Part shown: piece by piece, positions 42,192 to 51,275 of the stretch | Numbering within the stretch: position 1 is the first letter of the stretch | How the letters are laid out: each line of letters opens with the position of its first letter | DNA from: an uncultured Lachnospiraceae bacterium | GTDB lineage: Bacteria; Bacillota; Clostridia; Lachnospirales; Lachnospiraceae | Reading direction: 5' to 3' | NCBI GenBank assembly: GCA_934343915.1 | Contig: CAKRIL010000011.1 | Location: 10,546-74,545, forward strand | DNA: 64,000 nt | Notes under the pieces: model-generated | Databases searched by the model: none | What the model was told of the DNA's origin: nothing | What the model saw: the letters and a program-made list of their open reading frames with translations, nothing else | Made by a program: the position numbers and the translations under genes

Positions 42192-43121
42192 TTGAATAAT
42201 GAAGTGAAGCTGCAATGGCATCCGGCGTTTTGTGCCGCCGCGAGGCTGGAGTTCAGCGAGGACATGGAGGCACTCGAATTTTATTCGGAGTACAATCTGA
42301 GCAAGAAACCGCTTCAGATAGACCTGTTAATAGTTGAGAAGAACAAAAATGTCAGGATAAAAAATCAGATAGGGCATATATTCAGGCAGAACAACATCAT
42401 AGAGTACAAGTGTCCGGGAGATGCGATGTCGATTGATGACTTTTACAAGGCGGTAGCTTATGCCTGTATGTACAAGGCACTTGGGGAGCGCGTGGATGCG
42501 GTAAAGGCTGATGAGCTTACCATATCCATGATGCGTGAATCATACCCGGTCTGCATGATTGCGTCGTTGAGGAAGCAGGGAATAGAGCTTGAGAAGGTAT
42601 ATGACGGAATATATTATCTGAAGAATTTTTTTATTCCGACACAGATAGTTGTGATGAAAGAATTGTCACCCGGGCTGCACAACAGCTTTAGGGTGCTATC
42701 AAGAAATGCAAAAAGGAAAGACATAGAGACATTTGTAAGGGATGTCGAGAGTTACATAGGAAAGAGCGAGAAGATGGACGCTGACGCGGTACTGCAGGTC
42801 AGCATGTCAGCCAATTATGAATTGTATGATAAGGTAAGGAGGGAAAATACCATGTGTGAAGCATTGAGAAGACTTATGAAGGATGAGATTGAGGAAACAT
42901 TGGAAAAGGCAACTAAAGAGGCAATTCAGACTGGTTTAGAAAAAGGAATAGCAGAGGGGCGTGTAAAAGGAATGGAGGAAGGTCAGACTCAGACACAGAA
43001 GAAGACCTCGATAGCTCTCTCGAAGATGGGAATGTCTGTTGAGAATATTGCGAGCGCGGTAGATACCACCATAGCGCAGGTTCAGAGCTGGATTAATGAT
43101 AATAATATTGAAACGGCATAG
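42192..43121 (+). CDS. Rpn/PD-(D/E)XK-like protein of unknown function
   Basis: The product has 309 residues. The N-terminal half carries QIDLLIVEK and IIEYKCPGDAMSIDDFYKAV, the D...ExK pattern of PD-(D/E)XK nuclease-like proteins common in Lachnospiraceae. The C-terminal part is helical and charged (KDEIEETLEKATKEAIQTGL, GLEKGIAEGRVKGMEEGQ), as in Rpn/YhgA-like transposase-related proteins, and ends in a small HTH-like segment MGMSVENIASAVDTTIAQVQ. The start is TTG, six bases after GGAGGT. No mobile element ends are seen. Nuclease activity is inferred from the motif. Confidence 0.7.
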   Translation: MNNEVKLQWHPAFCAAARLEFSEDMEALEFYSEYNLSKKPLQIDLLIVEKNKNVRIKNQIGHIFRQNNIIEYKCPGDAMSIDDFYKAVAYACMYKALGERVDAVKADELTISMMRESYPVCMIASLRKQGIELEKVYDGIYYLKNFFIPTQIVVMKELSPGLHNSFRVLSRNAKRKDIETFVRDVESYIGKSEKMDADAVLQVSMSANYELYDKVRRENTMCEALRRLMKDEIEETLEKATKEAIQTGLEKGIAEGRVKGMEEGQTQTQKKTSIALSKMGMSVENIASAVDTTIAQVQSWINDNNIETA

Positions 43122-43170
43122 ACAATATAATCATGCGCGGTGATTTGGCGTATGAATTTACAAATAACAT

Positions 43171-43241
43171 AAAAATAAGAAGCCATACCTTCGCATCAAA
43201 GCTGACCGCTGAATCGTGCGAAGATATGGCTTCTTATTTTT
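43171..43241. terminator. Bidirectional terminator between the Rpn-like gene and argH
   Basis: Perfect 17-bp arms at 43171-43187 and 43225-43241, with outer AAAAATAAGAAG and CTTCTTATTTTT, enclose a second stem CTTCGCA/TGCGAAG. The A and T tracts on either side let it act on both strands between these convergent genes. Confidence 0.88.
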
Positions 43242-43251
43242 ATATGGCTGC

Positions 43252-44625
43252 CTACTCGCTTAAGTACTCCTCGTACTTTGCAATGGCTTCCTTCATGGCG
43301 GCAGGGCTTGGAGCACCCTTGGTAAGACGCTTTTCAACACAGGTCTTTAAGGATATTGCGTCGTAAACATCATTCTCAAATACAGGGCAGATTGCCTTTA
43401 ATTCGTCAAGGCTCATCTCATCAATGGAGATACCCTTATCTAAGCAGTAGAGTACTATCTGACCGATTATGCCATGTGCGTCACGGAAAGGTACGCCGTG
43501 GTTTACGAGGTAGTCGGCTGCGTCGGTGGCATTGGTGAAGCCTGTCATGGCACTCTTTTCCATGACATCCTTGTTAAATGTCATTGTGTCAAGCATTCCG
43601 GTGAAAAGAAGAATGCAGCCCTTTGTGGTATCGATTGCGTCGAAGGTGAGCTCCTTGTCCTCCTGCATATCCTTGTTGTAGGCAAGAGGAAGTCCTTTCA
43701 TTGTGGTGAGAAGTGACATGAGTGCACCATATACACGACCGGTCTTTCCGCGGACGAGCTCAGCAATATCAGGATTTTTTTTCTGCGGCATTATTGAACT
43801 TCCTGTGCTGTATGCATCATCAAGCTCGATAAAGCGGTATTCGTTCGAGTTCCATATGATTATCTCTTCGGAGAAGCGGCTCAAGTGCATCATGATTGTT
43901 GCCATTGCACTTAAGTATTCGATCAGGTAGTCTCTGTCGGATACGGAATCAATACTGTTGGCAGTGGCACCGGTGAAGCCAAGCAGTGAAGCGGTGTACT
44001 CACGGTCGAGAGGATATGTGGTTCCTGCAAGCGCACCTGCGCCGAGCGGACAATAGTTCATTCTTCTGTAGATGTCGGCAATGCGGCTTCTGTCCCTTGA
44101 AAACATCTCAAAGTAAGCACCAAAATGGTGAGCAACAGTGATTGGCTGAGCCTTCTGAAGATGTGTGAAGCCAGGCATATAGGTCTCGGTGTTCTCCTTC
44201 ATTATTCGAAGAATGACCTTTAAAAGTCCCTTTAAAAGCTCATCAGTCTGGGTGAGTTCATCGCGGGTGTACAGTCTCATGTCGAGAGCTACCTGGTCAT
44301 TGCGGCTTCTTCCTGTGTGAAGGCGCTTTCCTGCATCTCCGATTCTGGATATAAGCTCTGCCTCGACGAAGCTGTGGATGTCCTCTGCCTCATCATCGAA
44401 CTGCAGCACACCGTTGTCAATGTCGTTTCGGATTGAGGTGAGACCTGCTATTATAGAGTCCTTGTCTTCATCGGATAATATTCCCTGCTTTGCAAGCATT
44501 GTGACATGTGCAATGCTTCCGTCAATATCCTGCTTGTAGAAACGCCTGTCAAATGGAAGAGATGCGTTAAAATTATTTACTAACTTGTTGGTTTCTTTTG
44601 TGAAACGTCCGCCCCAAAGCTTCAT
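43252..44625 (-). CDS. argH: Argininosuccinate lyase
   Basis: The product is a 457-residue ArgH that splits argininosuccinate into arginine and fumarate. It has LWGGRFTKETNKLVNNFNAS, GRSRNDQVALDMRLYTRDE, THLQKAQPITVAHHFGAY and the superfamily signature GSSIMPQKKNPD. The ATG has GGAGG eight bases upstream. It is the last gene of the minus-strand run beginning with argG, about 50 bp after the YfhO-like gene, and is followed by a bidirectional terminator. Confidence 0.96.
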   Translation of the reverse strand: MKLWGGRFTKETNKLVNNFNASLPFDRRFYKQDIDGSIAHVTMLAKQGILSDEDKDSIIAGLTSIRNDIDNGVLQFDDEAEDIHSFVEAELISRIGDAGKRLHTGRSRNDQVALDMRLYTRDELTQTDELLKGLLKVILRIMKENTETYMPGFTHLQKAQPITVAHHFGAYFEMFSRDRSRIADIYRRMNYCPLGAGALAGTTYPLDREYTASLLGFTGATANSIDSVSDRDYLIEYLSAMATIMMHLSRFSEEIIIWNSNEYRFIELDDAYSTGSSIMPQKKNPDIAELVRGKTGRVYGALMSLLTTMKGLPLAYNKDMQEDKELTFDAIDTTKGCILLFTGMLDTMTFNKDVMEKSAMTGFTNATDAADYLVNHGVPFRDAHGIIGQIVLYCLDKGISIDEMSLDELKAICPVFENDVYDAISLKTCVEKRLTKGAPSPAAMKEAIAKYEEYLSE

Positions 44626-44676
44626 GGTGGTGTCCTCCGTAATTTATATTTTTATATTGAATATGCTATCAACTGA

Positions 44677-47292
44677 TTAGTTTTCAGCATTTTCACTGCT
44701 TTCGGAATTTTCCGTAACACCTGCAGTGTCCGCCGCTTCGCTGACCTCAGCGGGTGCCTCTGTTTCAGCGGTCTGCTGCTTTTTAGCCTTGGTGAATGGC
44801 AGGAAGCCTTTTCCTGCATCCTTGCGGTAGAAGCAGTATATAATGAATACAATAAATAGTGATGAGAGGCTTATAATAAGGCCCGGTTTAAAGCCTCTTG
44901 GTGTGTAATTAAGTTCAATGGTGTATTCACCCGGCTCCATTTCAACGCCGAGAAGTGCTTCGGCAATTTCAATCATGTCTGTCTTGACACCGTTGACCTT
45001 AAGCGTCCAGCTTGGGTCGTATGGTATTGAAAACATGAGGATTCCGGCCTCATTGACTGTTATTGTGCCAGTGATTGAAGTATCGGAGTATGAGGTTACG
45101 TTCAAGCTCTGCTCATTAAGAGAATTGAAGGCTGCGATGAATTTATCCGGATTCATGGTATATACCATGGCATTTAAAGCTTCTTCGCCGTCTTTGTCGG
45201 CAATCTTTATGGTAGTTCCTGCTGTCTGCCAGCCGAGGTCTATTATTCTGCCATGATTGATTCCTGCAAAGCTCTCGGTGTTGCTGCCGATTGTAACCTG
45301 TGCAGTCTTGACGGATTTGTTGCCGACATACACATATACATATTTGTCCTCGTCCACATTGATTGTTATACCTGTCTTTGCGTTGTCGATATGGTCAATG
45401 GACGTGAACAGTGAAGAGATGCCTGTATTCTCGAGAACAAAATCATTCTGAACCGAGAAAGGATTACTCATTTTATAATTCCAGTTATCATTGATTGATG
45501 AACTTACCATATATCCGAGCGGAAGAGTGTACTTGGCGCGGTACAGATATTCGTCATCTGTTGAGCCGACAAGCTCAAGTGTGATGTCGTCAACCAGCTC
45601 TTTGTTGCTTAAAATATACTTGATGTCGAACATCGAATATACAAGAGGCGTTGAGCCATGGTCGGCATATGCGTTCATGGAGTGCTCAAGCCCAAGTCTG
45701 CCGAACAGATCAGTGATTCCGGCGTAGGCTGTGGATGAGAATACACTTGCGCTGTTGAAGTTGTGCCATGCCGCATCGTTCTTCGAGCGGTAGCCGAATG
45801 CCTTTGCTATACGGTAGAATGAATCGTCACTAGCGGAGGCCTCTGACACAAGTGTCTCGACCGAATCGTAATCCTTAAGATATGCGCTTCGTCCGGTGGT
45901 GCTGTAGCCTGTCTCTTCCATATTCATGGTACATTCAATGCAGGATACGCAGAAAAGCATAAAAACAATATAGTGTATCTGGAATTTTTCTTTTTTATAA
46001 AGGAATGCGACGATGACATACAACAGCATGAACAGCGCATTCACAAACAGGATAACATATCCCGGGTCATTTTCACCCTTGGTGTGGTCAAGCCACAGCA
46101 GGTATATAAGAAACAGACCGAAGGACTTGGCAATCTGGCTTCCCGTGTAGTCCTTCATATCCTTGTATGCGTCAAAGCACATTGTAAGAAGGATGAACAC
46201 ATATATGAAGGATTGTCTTGCAGGAAGAGAGTTAGGATAATGAAATCCATGCCATATAAAGTTAGGTATGTTAAAACTGAACGCGAATATGAATATGAAA
46301 AGCAGAACGGATTTTGCAATCTTTTCGCGTATCTTTATTTTCTTGTTAAAAATATAGAGCGGGTAGAGTAAAAATACGGCAACACCGCAGTATATGTTAG
46401 GAAGGTGCTCAAGACCTATGCAGACCGATGTGTCTGCAAGCTGTCGGTTTAAAACGGTCACAACGGAGAAGTACTGTGTGAGAGTCTTAGGAAAGCTGAT
46501 ATCGCTTGAAGCGGTTAAGCCGAGGGCATACAGCTCAGGCAGAAGTATGACGGTTGACAGTCCGCCGGCAAGCAGGGAAAATATCGTAAAGTAACCAATC
46601 TTTTGAAGATAGACTGTCTTTTTTTTAGGTACAGGCATTGTGATAAGCAGCATGAAGAAGTAAAACACAAGGCTTATGCATACCATGATTGCAATGTAGT
46701 AGTTGGAGAGGATGGTAAGACCAAGCGTTATGGTGTATAAAAGTCCCTTATCCTCATTGACAAGACGCTCAAGTCCAAGGAGGACGAGCGGAAGCAGGAG
46801 AATGCAGTCAAACCACATGAGGTTCCAGCTGAATGCGGCGGTGAAGCCTGACAGAGCATAGAACATGGCGAAGATTGACACGGTTACATTGCTTACCTTG
46901 AAGCGCTTCTCAATGTAATATGTGAATGCTACTGATGCAAGTGAAAGCTTGAGAAGAATGATTGTATTCATCATCTCAATCATGTACTTGTGCGGGAAGA
47001 AACCGATGAACCAGTTGAGCGGACTTGACAGGTAATAACCGTACAGTGCCGTAAAGTTAGAGCCAAGTCCTATTTCCCATGAGTAAAAAAGACTTCCGCT
47101 GTTACGGATTTTGTCCCACAATTCCGAGAAAAAAGGACAATACTGATGGTACATATCCGAGCGGAGATATACATTGTCTCCGAACGGAAAGATTCCGCGA
47201 ACTGCAAATATCGCAATCATAATGACAAGCGGAAGGAAAAATGAAATATAATACATAGGATGTATTGATTTGATTTTTTCTTTGAATTTCAT
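44677..47292 (-). CDS. YfhO-family GT-C glycosyltransferase-like membrane protein
   Basis: The product is an 871-residue protein with some thirteen hydrophobic segments in residues 12-455, an extracytoplasmic soluble part, a last membrane segment near 825-845 and a low-complexity Glu/Ala/Ser tail. The N-terminus has FPFGDNVYLRSDMYHQYCPF and GLGSNFTALYGYYLSSPLNW, the YfhO signature. In B. subtilis and Listeria YfhO-type proteins transfer sugars from a lipid carrier to lipoteichoic acid outside the membrane, with a GT2 enzyme and a GtrA protein. Exactly those two genes precede it. The acceptor in this organism is unknown. Confidence 0.9.
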   Translation of the reverse strand: MKFKEKIKSIHPMYYISFFLPLVIMIAIFAVRGIFPFGDNVYLRSDMYHQYCPFFSELWDKIRNSGSLFYSWEIGLGSNFTALYGYYLSSPLNWFIGFFPHKYMIEMMNTIILLKLSLASVAFTYYIEKRFKVSNVTVSIFAMFYALSGFTAAFSWNLMWFDCILLLPLVLLGLERLVNEDKGLLYTITLGLTILSNYYIAIMVCISLVFYFFMLLITMPVPKKKTVYLQKIGYFTIFSLLAGGLSTVILLPELYALGLTASSDISFPKTLTQYFSVVTVLNRQLADTSVCIGLEHLPNIYCGVAVFLLYPLYIFNKKIKIREKIAKSVLLFIFIFAFSFNIPNFIWHGFHYPNSLPARQSFIYVFILLTMCFDAYKDMKDYTGSQIAKSFGLFLIYLLWLDHTKGENDPGYVILFVNALFMLLYVIVAFLYKKEKFQIHYIVFMLFCVSCIECTMNMEETGYSTTGRSAYLKDYDSVETLVSEASASDDSFYRIAKAFGYRSKNDAAWHNFNSASVFSSTAYAGITDLFGRLGLEHSMNAYADHGSTPLVYSMFDIKYILSNKELVDDITLELVGSTDDEYLYRAKYTLPLGYMVSSSINDNWNYKMSNPFSVQNDFVLENTGISSLFTSIDHIDNAKTGITINVDEDKYVYVYVGNKSVKTAQVTIGSNTESFAGINHGRIIDLGWQTAGTTIKIADKDGEEALNAMVYTMNPDKFIAAFNSLNEQSLNVTSYSDTSITGTITVNEAGILMFSIPYDPSWTLKVNGVKTDMIEIAEALLGVEMEPGEYTIELNYTPRGFKPGLIISLSSLFIVFIIYCFYRKDAGKGFLPFTKAKKQQTAETEAPAEVSEAADTAGVTENSESSENAEN

Positions 47293-47306
47293 GATATTTA
47301 TAACCC

Positions 47307-47732
47307 CTATTTTTTCTTTTTGAAAATAAATAATTTGCTTGCAACATAGTTAATAATAACAACAAATACGGCAGCGATAATCTTGGCGATAAGCTTAGGA
47401 ACACCCATTATTTCAACGGTGAGCGCCAGGAAACCTGTCTCAAAAAGCAGTGAAAAAAGTCTTGCAGCGCCGAAGGAGATAACCTCCTTAATTATAAGCT
47501 TAAGCTCCCAGCTTTTGCTCTCGAATACATACAGCTTGTTCGTGATGTATGCGAATATAACCGCGAATATCCATGCGACAACATTGGACGCGATGTAGTA
47601 TATATGCAGAACATCCGTGAACAGCCAGTAAAATATGAAGTTCACAACAGTTGTTAATACACCGAATATGAGATAGCTTATCATTTCACGTGTAAAAAGT
47701 TTTTCTATTATTTTATTTATCAGATTCTTCAT
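47307..47732 (-). CDS. GtrA-family membrane protein (putative lipid-sugar flippase)
   Basis: The product is a 141-residue protein with four membrane segments. It starts LFTREMISYLIFGVLTTVVN and has YIASNVVAWIFAVIFAYITN and the Lys-rich end, as in GtrA/GtcA proteins. These are thought to move polyprenyl-phosphate sugars across the membrane. Its start overlaps the upstream GT2 gene by 20 bp; YfhO follows 14 bp after its stop. The three form a complete make-flip-transfer set. Confidence 0.9.
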   Translation of the reverse strand: MKNLINKIIEKLFTREMISYLIFGVLTTVVNFIFYWLFTDVLHIYYIASNVVAWIFAVIFAYITNKLYVFESKSWELKLIIKEVISFGAARLFSLLFETGFLALTVEIMGVPKLIAKIIAAVFVVIINYVASKLFIFKKKK

Positions 47733-48690
47733 TATTGTTATGTGTATCCTTATCGTTTTCTTTGTTAATATTGCTTTCTTTTTCTATATATATAGGACGC
47801 TGCTTTACCTCGGTGAATATTCTTGCAAGATATTCACCTATGATTCCTATGCTGAGCTCAATTATACCGCCGAGAAAGAGAAGTATGATTATGGTTGAGG
47901 CATAACCCGGTAAATCCTTTCCGAATGCAAGCGTCTTTATAAGCAGGTAAAGACCATACAGCAGAGCTATTGAACTTATCGATGCTCCGAGAACAGAGAG
48001 AAGGCGAAGCGGAGCAACGGAGAAGGATATTATTGCGTCAAGAGCATATTTTACAAGACCTGAGAACTTCCACTTGGTAGTTCCGAGAGTTCTCTCAACA
48101 TTCTCATAAGGAATCCACTTGGTGTCAAAGCCGACCCAGCAGAATAAGCCCTTCGAAAAGCGTTCCTTCTCGGGAAGGGCGACAAGGCTGTCAACCATCT
48201 GTCTTGACATTATGCGATAGTCAACCGCGCCATATGGCATCTTAGTGTTGGTCAGCTTATTGTTAAGCTTGTAGAAGGATTGGGAAAACAGACTTCTTAT
48301 TCTGCGCTCACCCGTGCGGGTTGTCCTGTATGCGGCACAGCAGTCATGCCCCTCCTCAATGCCTTCGATAAGCTTGGGGAAGAGAGCGGGCGGGTGCTGA
48401 AGGTCTGCATCCATGATAATAACATAGTCTGCACTTGTGTTCCTAAGTCCCGCGAACATTGCAGCTTCTTTACCAAAATTACGCGAAAAAGAGACATACC
48501 GTACATCATCATGGTCTGCGGCAAGTCCCTTTAGAAGGAGCAGGGTATTATCCCTGCTCCCATCATTTACAAAAATGTATCTGAAAGAGTAATTATTGAT
48601 AGCTGCCACATGCTTAGAGGTCTCCTCGTAGAATGCTGCGATAACCTCCTGCTCGTTATAGCATGGAACAACAATATCGATTGTTTTCAT
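47713..48690 (-). CDS. GT2 polyprenyl-phosphate glycosyltransferase (GtrB/CsbB-like)
   Basis: The product is a 325-residue membrane-anchored family 2 glycosyltransferase. The catalytic domain has IDIVVPCYNEQEVIAAFYEE, DADLQHPPALFPKLIEGI and GLFCWVGFDTKWIPYENVER, followed by two C-terminal membrane segments (about 228-255 and 265-290). GtrB/CsbB enzymes link a sugar to undecaprenyl phosphate. Its ATG shares one base with the argG stop (TAATG), so translation is coupled to argG. An Asn/Glu-rich tail overlaps the GtrA gene. Confidence 0.92.
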   Translation of the reverse strand: MKTIDIVVPCYNEQEVIAAFYEETSKHVAAINNYSFRYIFVNDGSRDNTLLLLKGLAADHDDVRYVSFSRNFGKEAAMFAGLRNTSADYVIIMDADLQHPPALFPKLIEGIEEGHDCCAAYRTTRTGERRIRSLFSQSFYKLNNKLTNTKMPYGAVDYRIMSRQMVDSLVALPEKERFSKGLFCWVGFDTKWIPYENVERTLGTTKWKFSGLVKYALDAIISFSVAPLRLLSVLGASISSIALLYGLYLLIKTLAFGKDLPGYASTIIILLFLGGIIELSIGIIGEYLARIFTEVKQRPIYIEKESNINKENDKDTHNNNEESDK

Positions 48691-49901
48691 TACTTCTTCT
48701 CCTCTAACATAGCACGAACCTTCATTGAAAGGCCGAAGAGATTGATAAAGCCTTCAGCATCATGGTGGTCATAGAGCTCACCTGTCGTGAAGCTTGCGAG
48801 TGTCTCGCTGTAAAGTGAGTTAGGGCTTGTTGTACCTGCCTTGATGATGTTGCCCTTGTAGAGCTTCATCTTAACTTCGCCGGTAACCTTCTCGTCGAGA
48901 GATTCAACGAATGCCTGACATGCTTCGCGGAGCGGAGTGAACCACTTGCCCTCATATACGATATTGGCAAATTTCTCTGAAATGCCCTTCTTGAATGAAA
49001 GACTGTCGCGGTCAAGGATAAGCTCCTCAAGCTGCTCATGAGCTGCCATAAGGATTGTTCCTCCCGGTGTCTCATATACGCCTCGGCTCTTCATGCCTAC
49101 AACACGGTTCTCAACGATATCAACGATACCGATACCGTGCTTTCCGCCGAGCTTATTTAACTTTCTTAAAATATCGGAAGCCTTCATCTTCTCACCATTG
49201 AGTGCAACAGGACGGCCCTTCTCAAATGTGAGGGAAATATATTCTGCCTCATCAGGAGCCTTCTCTGGTGATACACCGAGTACAAGAAGGTGGTCATAAT
49301 TAGGCTCGTTAGCAGGATCCTCGAGCTCAAGACCTTCATGGCTGATATGCCAGATGTTGCGGTCACGGCTGTAGCTGTTGTCTGCTGAGAAAGGAAGGTC
49401 GATTCCATGAGCCTTGCAGTAATCAATCTCATCCTGACGTGACTGCATTTTCCATGTGTCGTTGCATCTCCAAGGAGCAATAATCTTGATGTCAGGAGCC
49501 AAAGCCTTGATTGAAAGCTCAAAACGAACCTGATCATTACCTTTGCCTGTTGCACCGTGGCAGATAGCAACTGCATTCTCCTTGCGTGCAATCTCAACAA
49601 GCTTCTTAGCAATAAGGGGACGCGCGAATGATGTACCGAGAAGGTACTTGTGCTCATATACGGCGTCAGCCATAACGGTAGGCATGATATAATCGTCAAC
49701 GAACTCGTCAACCACATCAAGAATGTATAACTTCTCAGCTCCTGAAAGCTTAGCTCTCTCTTCAAGTCCGTCAAGTTCGCTCTCCTGACCAACATCGATG
49801 CAGCAGCATACTACATCATAATTGTAGTTTTCCTTAAGCCAAGGGATGATTGCGGTGGTATCAAGACCGCCGGAATAAGCAAGAATAACTTTGTCTTTCA
49901 T
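48690..49901 (-). CDS. argG: Argininosuccinate synthase
   Basis: The product is a 403-residue ArgG joining citrulline and aspartate with ATP. The N-type PP-loop is LAYSGGLDTTAIIPWLKENY, and GATGKGNDQVRFELS and SADNSYSRDRNIWHISHEGL bind substrates. The ATG follows CAGGAGGAA. It is first in a minus-strand operon continuing into the three sugar-transfer genes and argH. It is divergent from argC; the shared 291-bp region carries paired AT-rich palindromes likely to bind ArgR. Confidence 0.96.
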   Translation of the reverse strand: MKDKVILAYSGGLDTTAIIPWLKENYNYDVVCCCIDVGQESELDGLEERAKLSGAEKLYILDVVDEFVDDYIMPTVMADAVYEHKYLLGTSFARPLIAKKLVEIARKENAVAICHGATGKGNDQVRFELSIKALAPDIKIIAPWRCNDTWKMQSRQDEIDYCKAHGIDLPFSADNSYSRDRNIWHISHEGLELEDPANEPNYDHLLVLGVSPEKAPDEAEYISLTFEKGRPVALNGEKMKASDILRKLNKLGGKHGIGIVDIVENRVVGMKSRGVYETPGGTILMAAHEQLEELILDRDSLSFKKGISEKFANIVYEGKWFTPLREACQAFVESLDEKVTGEVKMKLYKGNIIKAGTTSPNSLYSETLASFTTGELYDHHDAEGFINLFGLSMKVRAMLEEKK

Positions 49902-49981
49902 TATTAATATTCCTCCTGATAATCGTACTTATGTATGCATCTTGCGCTTTTAGAGCGCCATGTGTCAGACACTGAAATAAA

Positions 49982-50064
49982 TATACATCAAAAATACATT
50001 ATATGCAATAGTTTATCCAGTTTTTTTCAATTTTTTATTGCATAATATGCATAAATGATGTATA
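49982..50064. promoter_or_regulatory. Paired inverted 29-bp sites, candidate ARG boxes
   Basis: A site at 49982-50010 (TATACATCA-N11-TATGCAATA) and one at 50036-50064 (TATTGCATA-N11-TGATGTATA) are inverted copies, about 54 bp between starts, in the argG-argC divergent region. They are AT-rich imperfect palindromes like ArgR/AhrC targets. Their symmetry would suit one hexamer bridging both operons. The exact consensus match is imperfect. Confidence 0.5.
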
Positions 50065-50192
50065 TTTATAAATGTTCAGAGCGCCTTAATATCCATAAAT
50101 AAAAATATATGGACTTTTGACGACAGAAAATATAATATAGGAATAAACAGGGAATTTTATTCCTGCATCAAATTAAACAGGAGATGTGCGCT

Positions 50193-51233
50193 ATGGTAAA
50201 GGTTGGTATTATAGGTTCTACAGGCTATGCGGGGAATGAACTCGTAAGACTCTTACTTGGACATAAGGATGTTCAGATTGTATGGTATGGTTCAAGAAGC
50301 TATATTGATAAGAAGTATTCGCAGGTTTATCAGAATATGTTTAAGCTGGTTGATGATGTGTGCAGGGATGACAATATGGAAGAGCTGGCATCACAGGTTG
50401 ACGTTATATTTACTGCGACACCGCAGGGCTTATGTGCATCGCTTGTGAATGATGATATTTTATCCAAGGTAAAGATAATCGATTTAAGTGCTGATTTCAG
50501 ACTTAAGGATGTCAAGGTATATGAGGAGTGGTATAAGCTTGAGCATGCGGCACCGCAGTATATTGATGAGGCTGTGTACGGACTGTGTGAGCTGAACCGC
50601 GATAAGATTAAGAACACAAGGATTCTTGCCAATCCGGGCTGCTATACGACTTGTTCGATTCTTTCAATATATCCGCTTGTGAAGGAAGGGCTTATTAAGC
50701 CTCAGTCAATTATTATTGATGCAAAGTCCGGAACATCGGGTGCCGGAAGAGGAGCCAAGGTAGCCAATCTTTATTGTGAGGTCAATGAAAGCATCAAGGC
50801 ATACGGTGTCGGAACTCACAGACACACTCCTGAGATTGAGGAGCAGCTGTCATATGCGGCAGGTGAGGACGTAAAGCTTGTCTTTACACCGCATCTTGTA
50901 CCCATGAACAGAGGGATACTTGTAACAGCTTACGCCGATTTAAAAGAGGGCGTGACGGATGAGATGATAAGGTCGGCTTATGAGAAGCATTACGCAGATG
51001 AATATTTCATAAGACTGCTTGAAAGGGACGTATGCCCTGAGACACGCTGGGTAGAGGGAAGTAATTTTGTGGATATCAATTATAAGCTTGAGCCGAGAAC
51101 AGGCCGTGTTATAATAATGGGAGCAATAGATAATCTTGTAAAAGGCGCGGCAGGACAGGCTGTGCAGAATATGAACATTATGTTCGGCTTCGATGAGAGG
51201 GAAGGAATTATGGGCGCACCGATGTTCCCATAG
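50193..51233 (+). CDS. argC: N-acetyl-gamma-glutamyl-phosphate reductase
   Basis: The product is a 346-residue ArgC, NADPH-dependent, third step of arginine synthesis. It has VKVGIIGSTGYAGNELVRLL (dinucleotide fold), the catalytic Cys in ILANPGCYTTCSILSIYPL, and SGTSGAGRGA and VGTHRHTPEIEEQL. ATG 50193 lies nine bases after AGGAG; ATG 50184 in frame is too close to that site. It starts the argCJBD operon and is divergent from argG. Confidence 0.96.
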   Translation: MVKVGIIGSTGYAGNELVRLLLGHKDVQIVWYGSRSYIDKKYSQVYQNMFKLVDDVCRDDNMEELASQVDVIFTATPQGLCASLVNDDILSKVKIIDLSADFRLKDVKVYEEWYKLEHAAPQYIDEAVYGLCELNRDKIKNTRILANPGCYTTCSILSIYPLVKEGLIKPQSIIIDAKSGTSGAGRGAKVANLYCEVNESIKAYGVGTHRHTPEIEEQLSYAAGEDVKLVFTPHLVPMNRGILVTAYADLKEGVTDEMIRSAYEKHYADEYFIRLLERDVCPETRWVEGSNFVDINYKLEPRTGRVIIMGAIDNLVKGAAGQAVQNMNIMFGFDEREGIMGAPMFP

Positions 51234-51275
51234 GCCGGTGTCGGATTAACTTATTACGGTCAGGAGGATGCGGAT

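Noticed and set aside
42192..43121. Transposase of an insertion sequence
   Set aside because: The protein has a D...ExK nuclease-like pattern and coiled tail of Rpn-type proteins, but no terminal inverted repeats or target duplication were seen around it.
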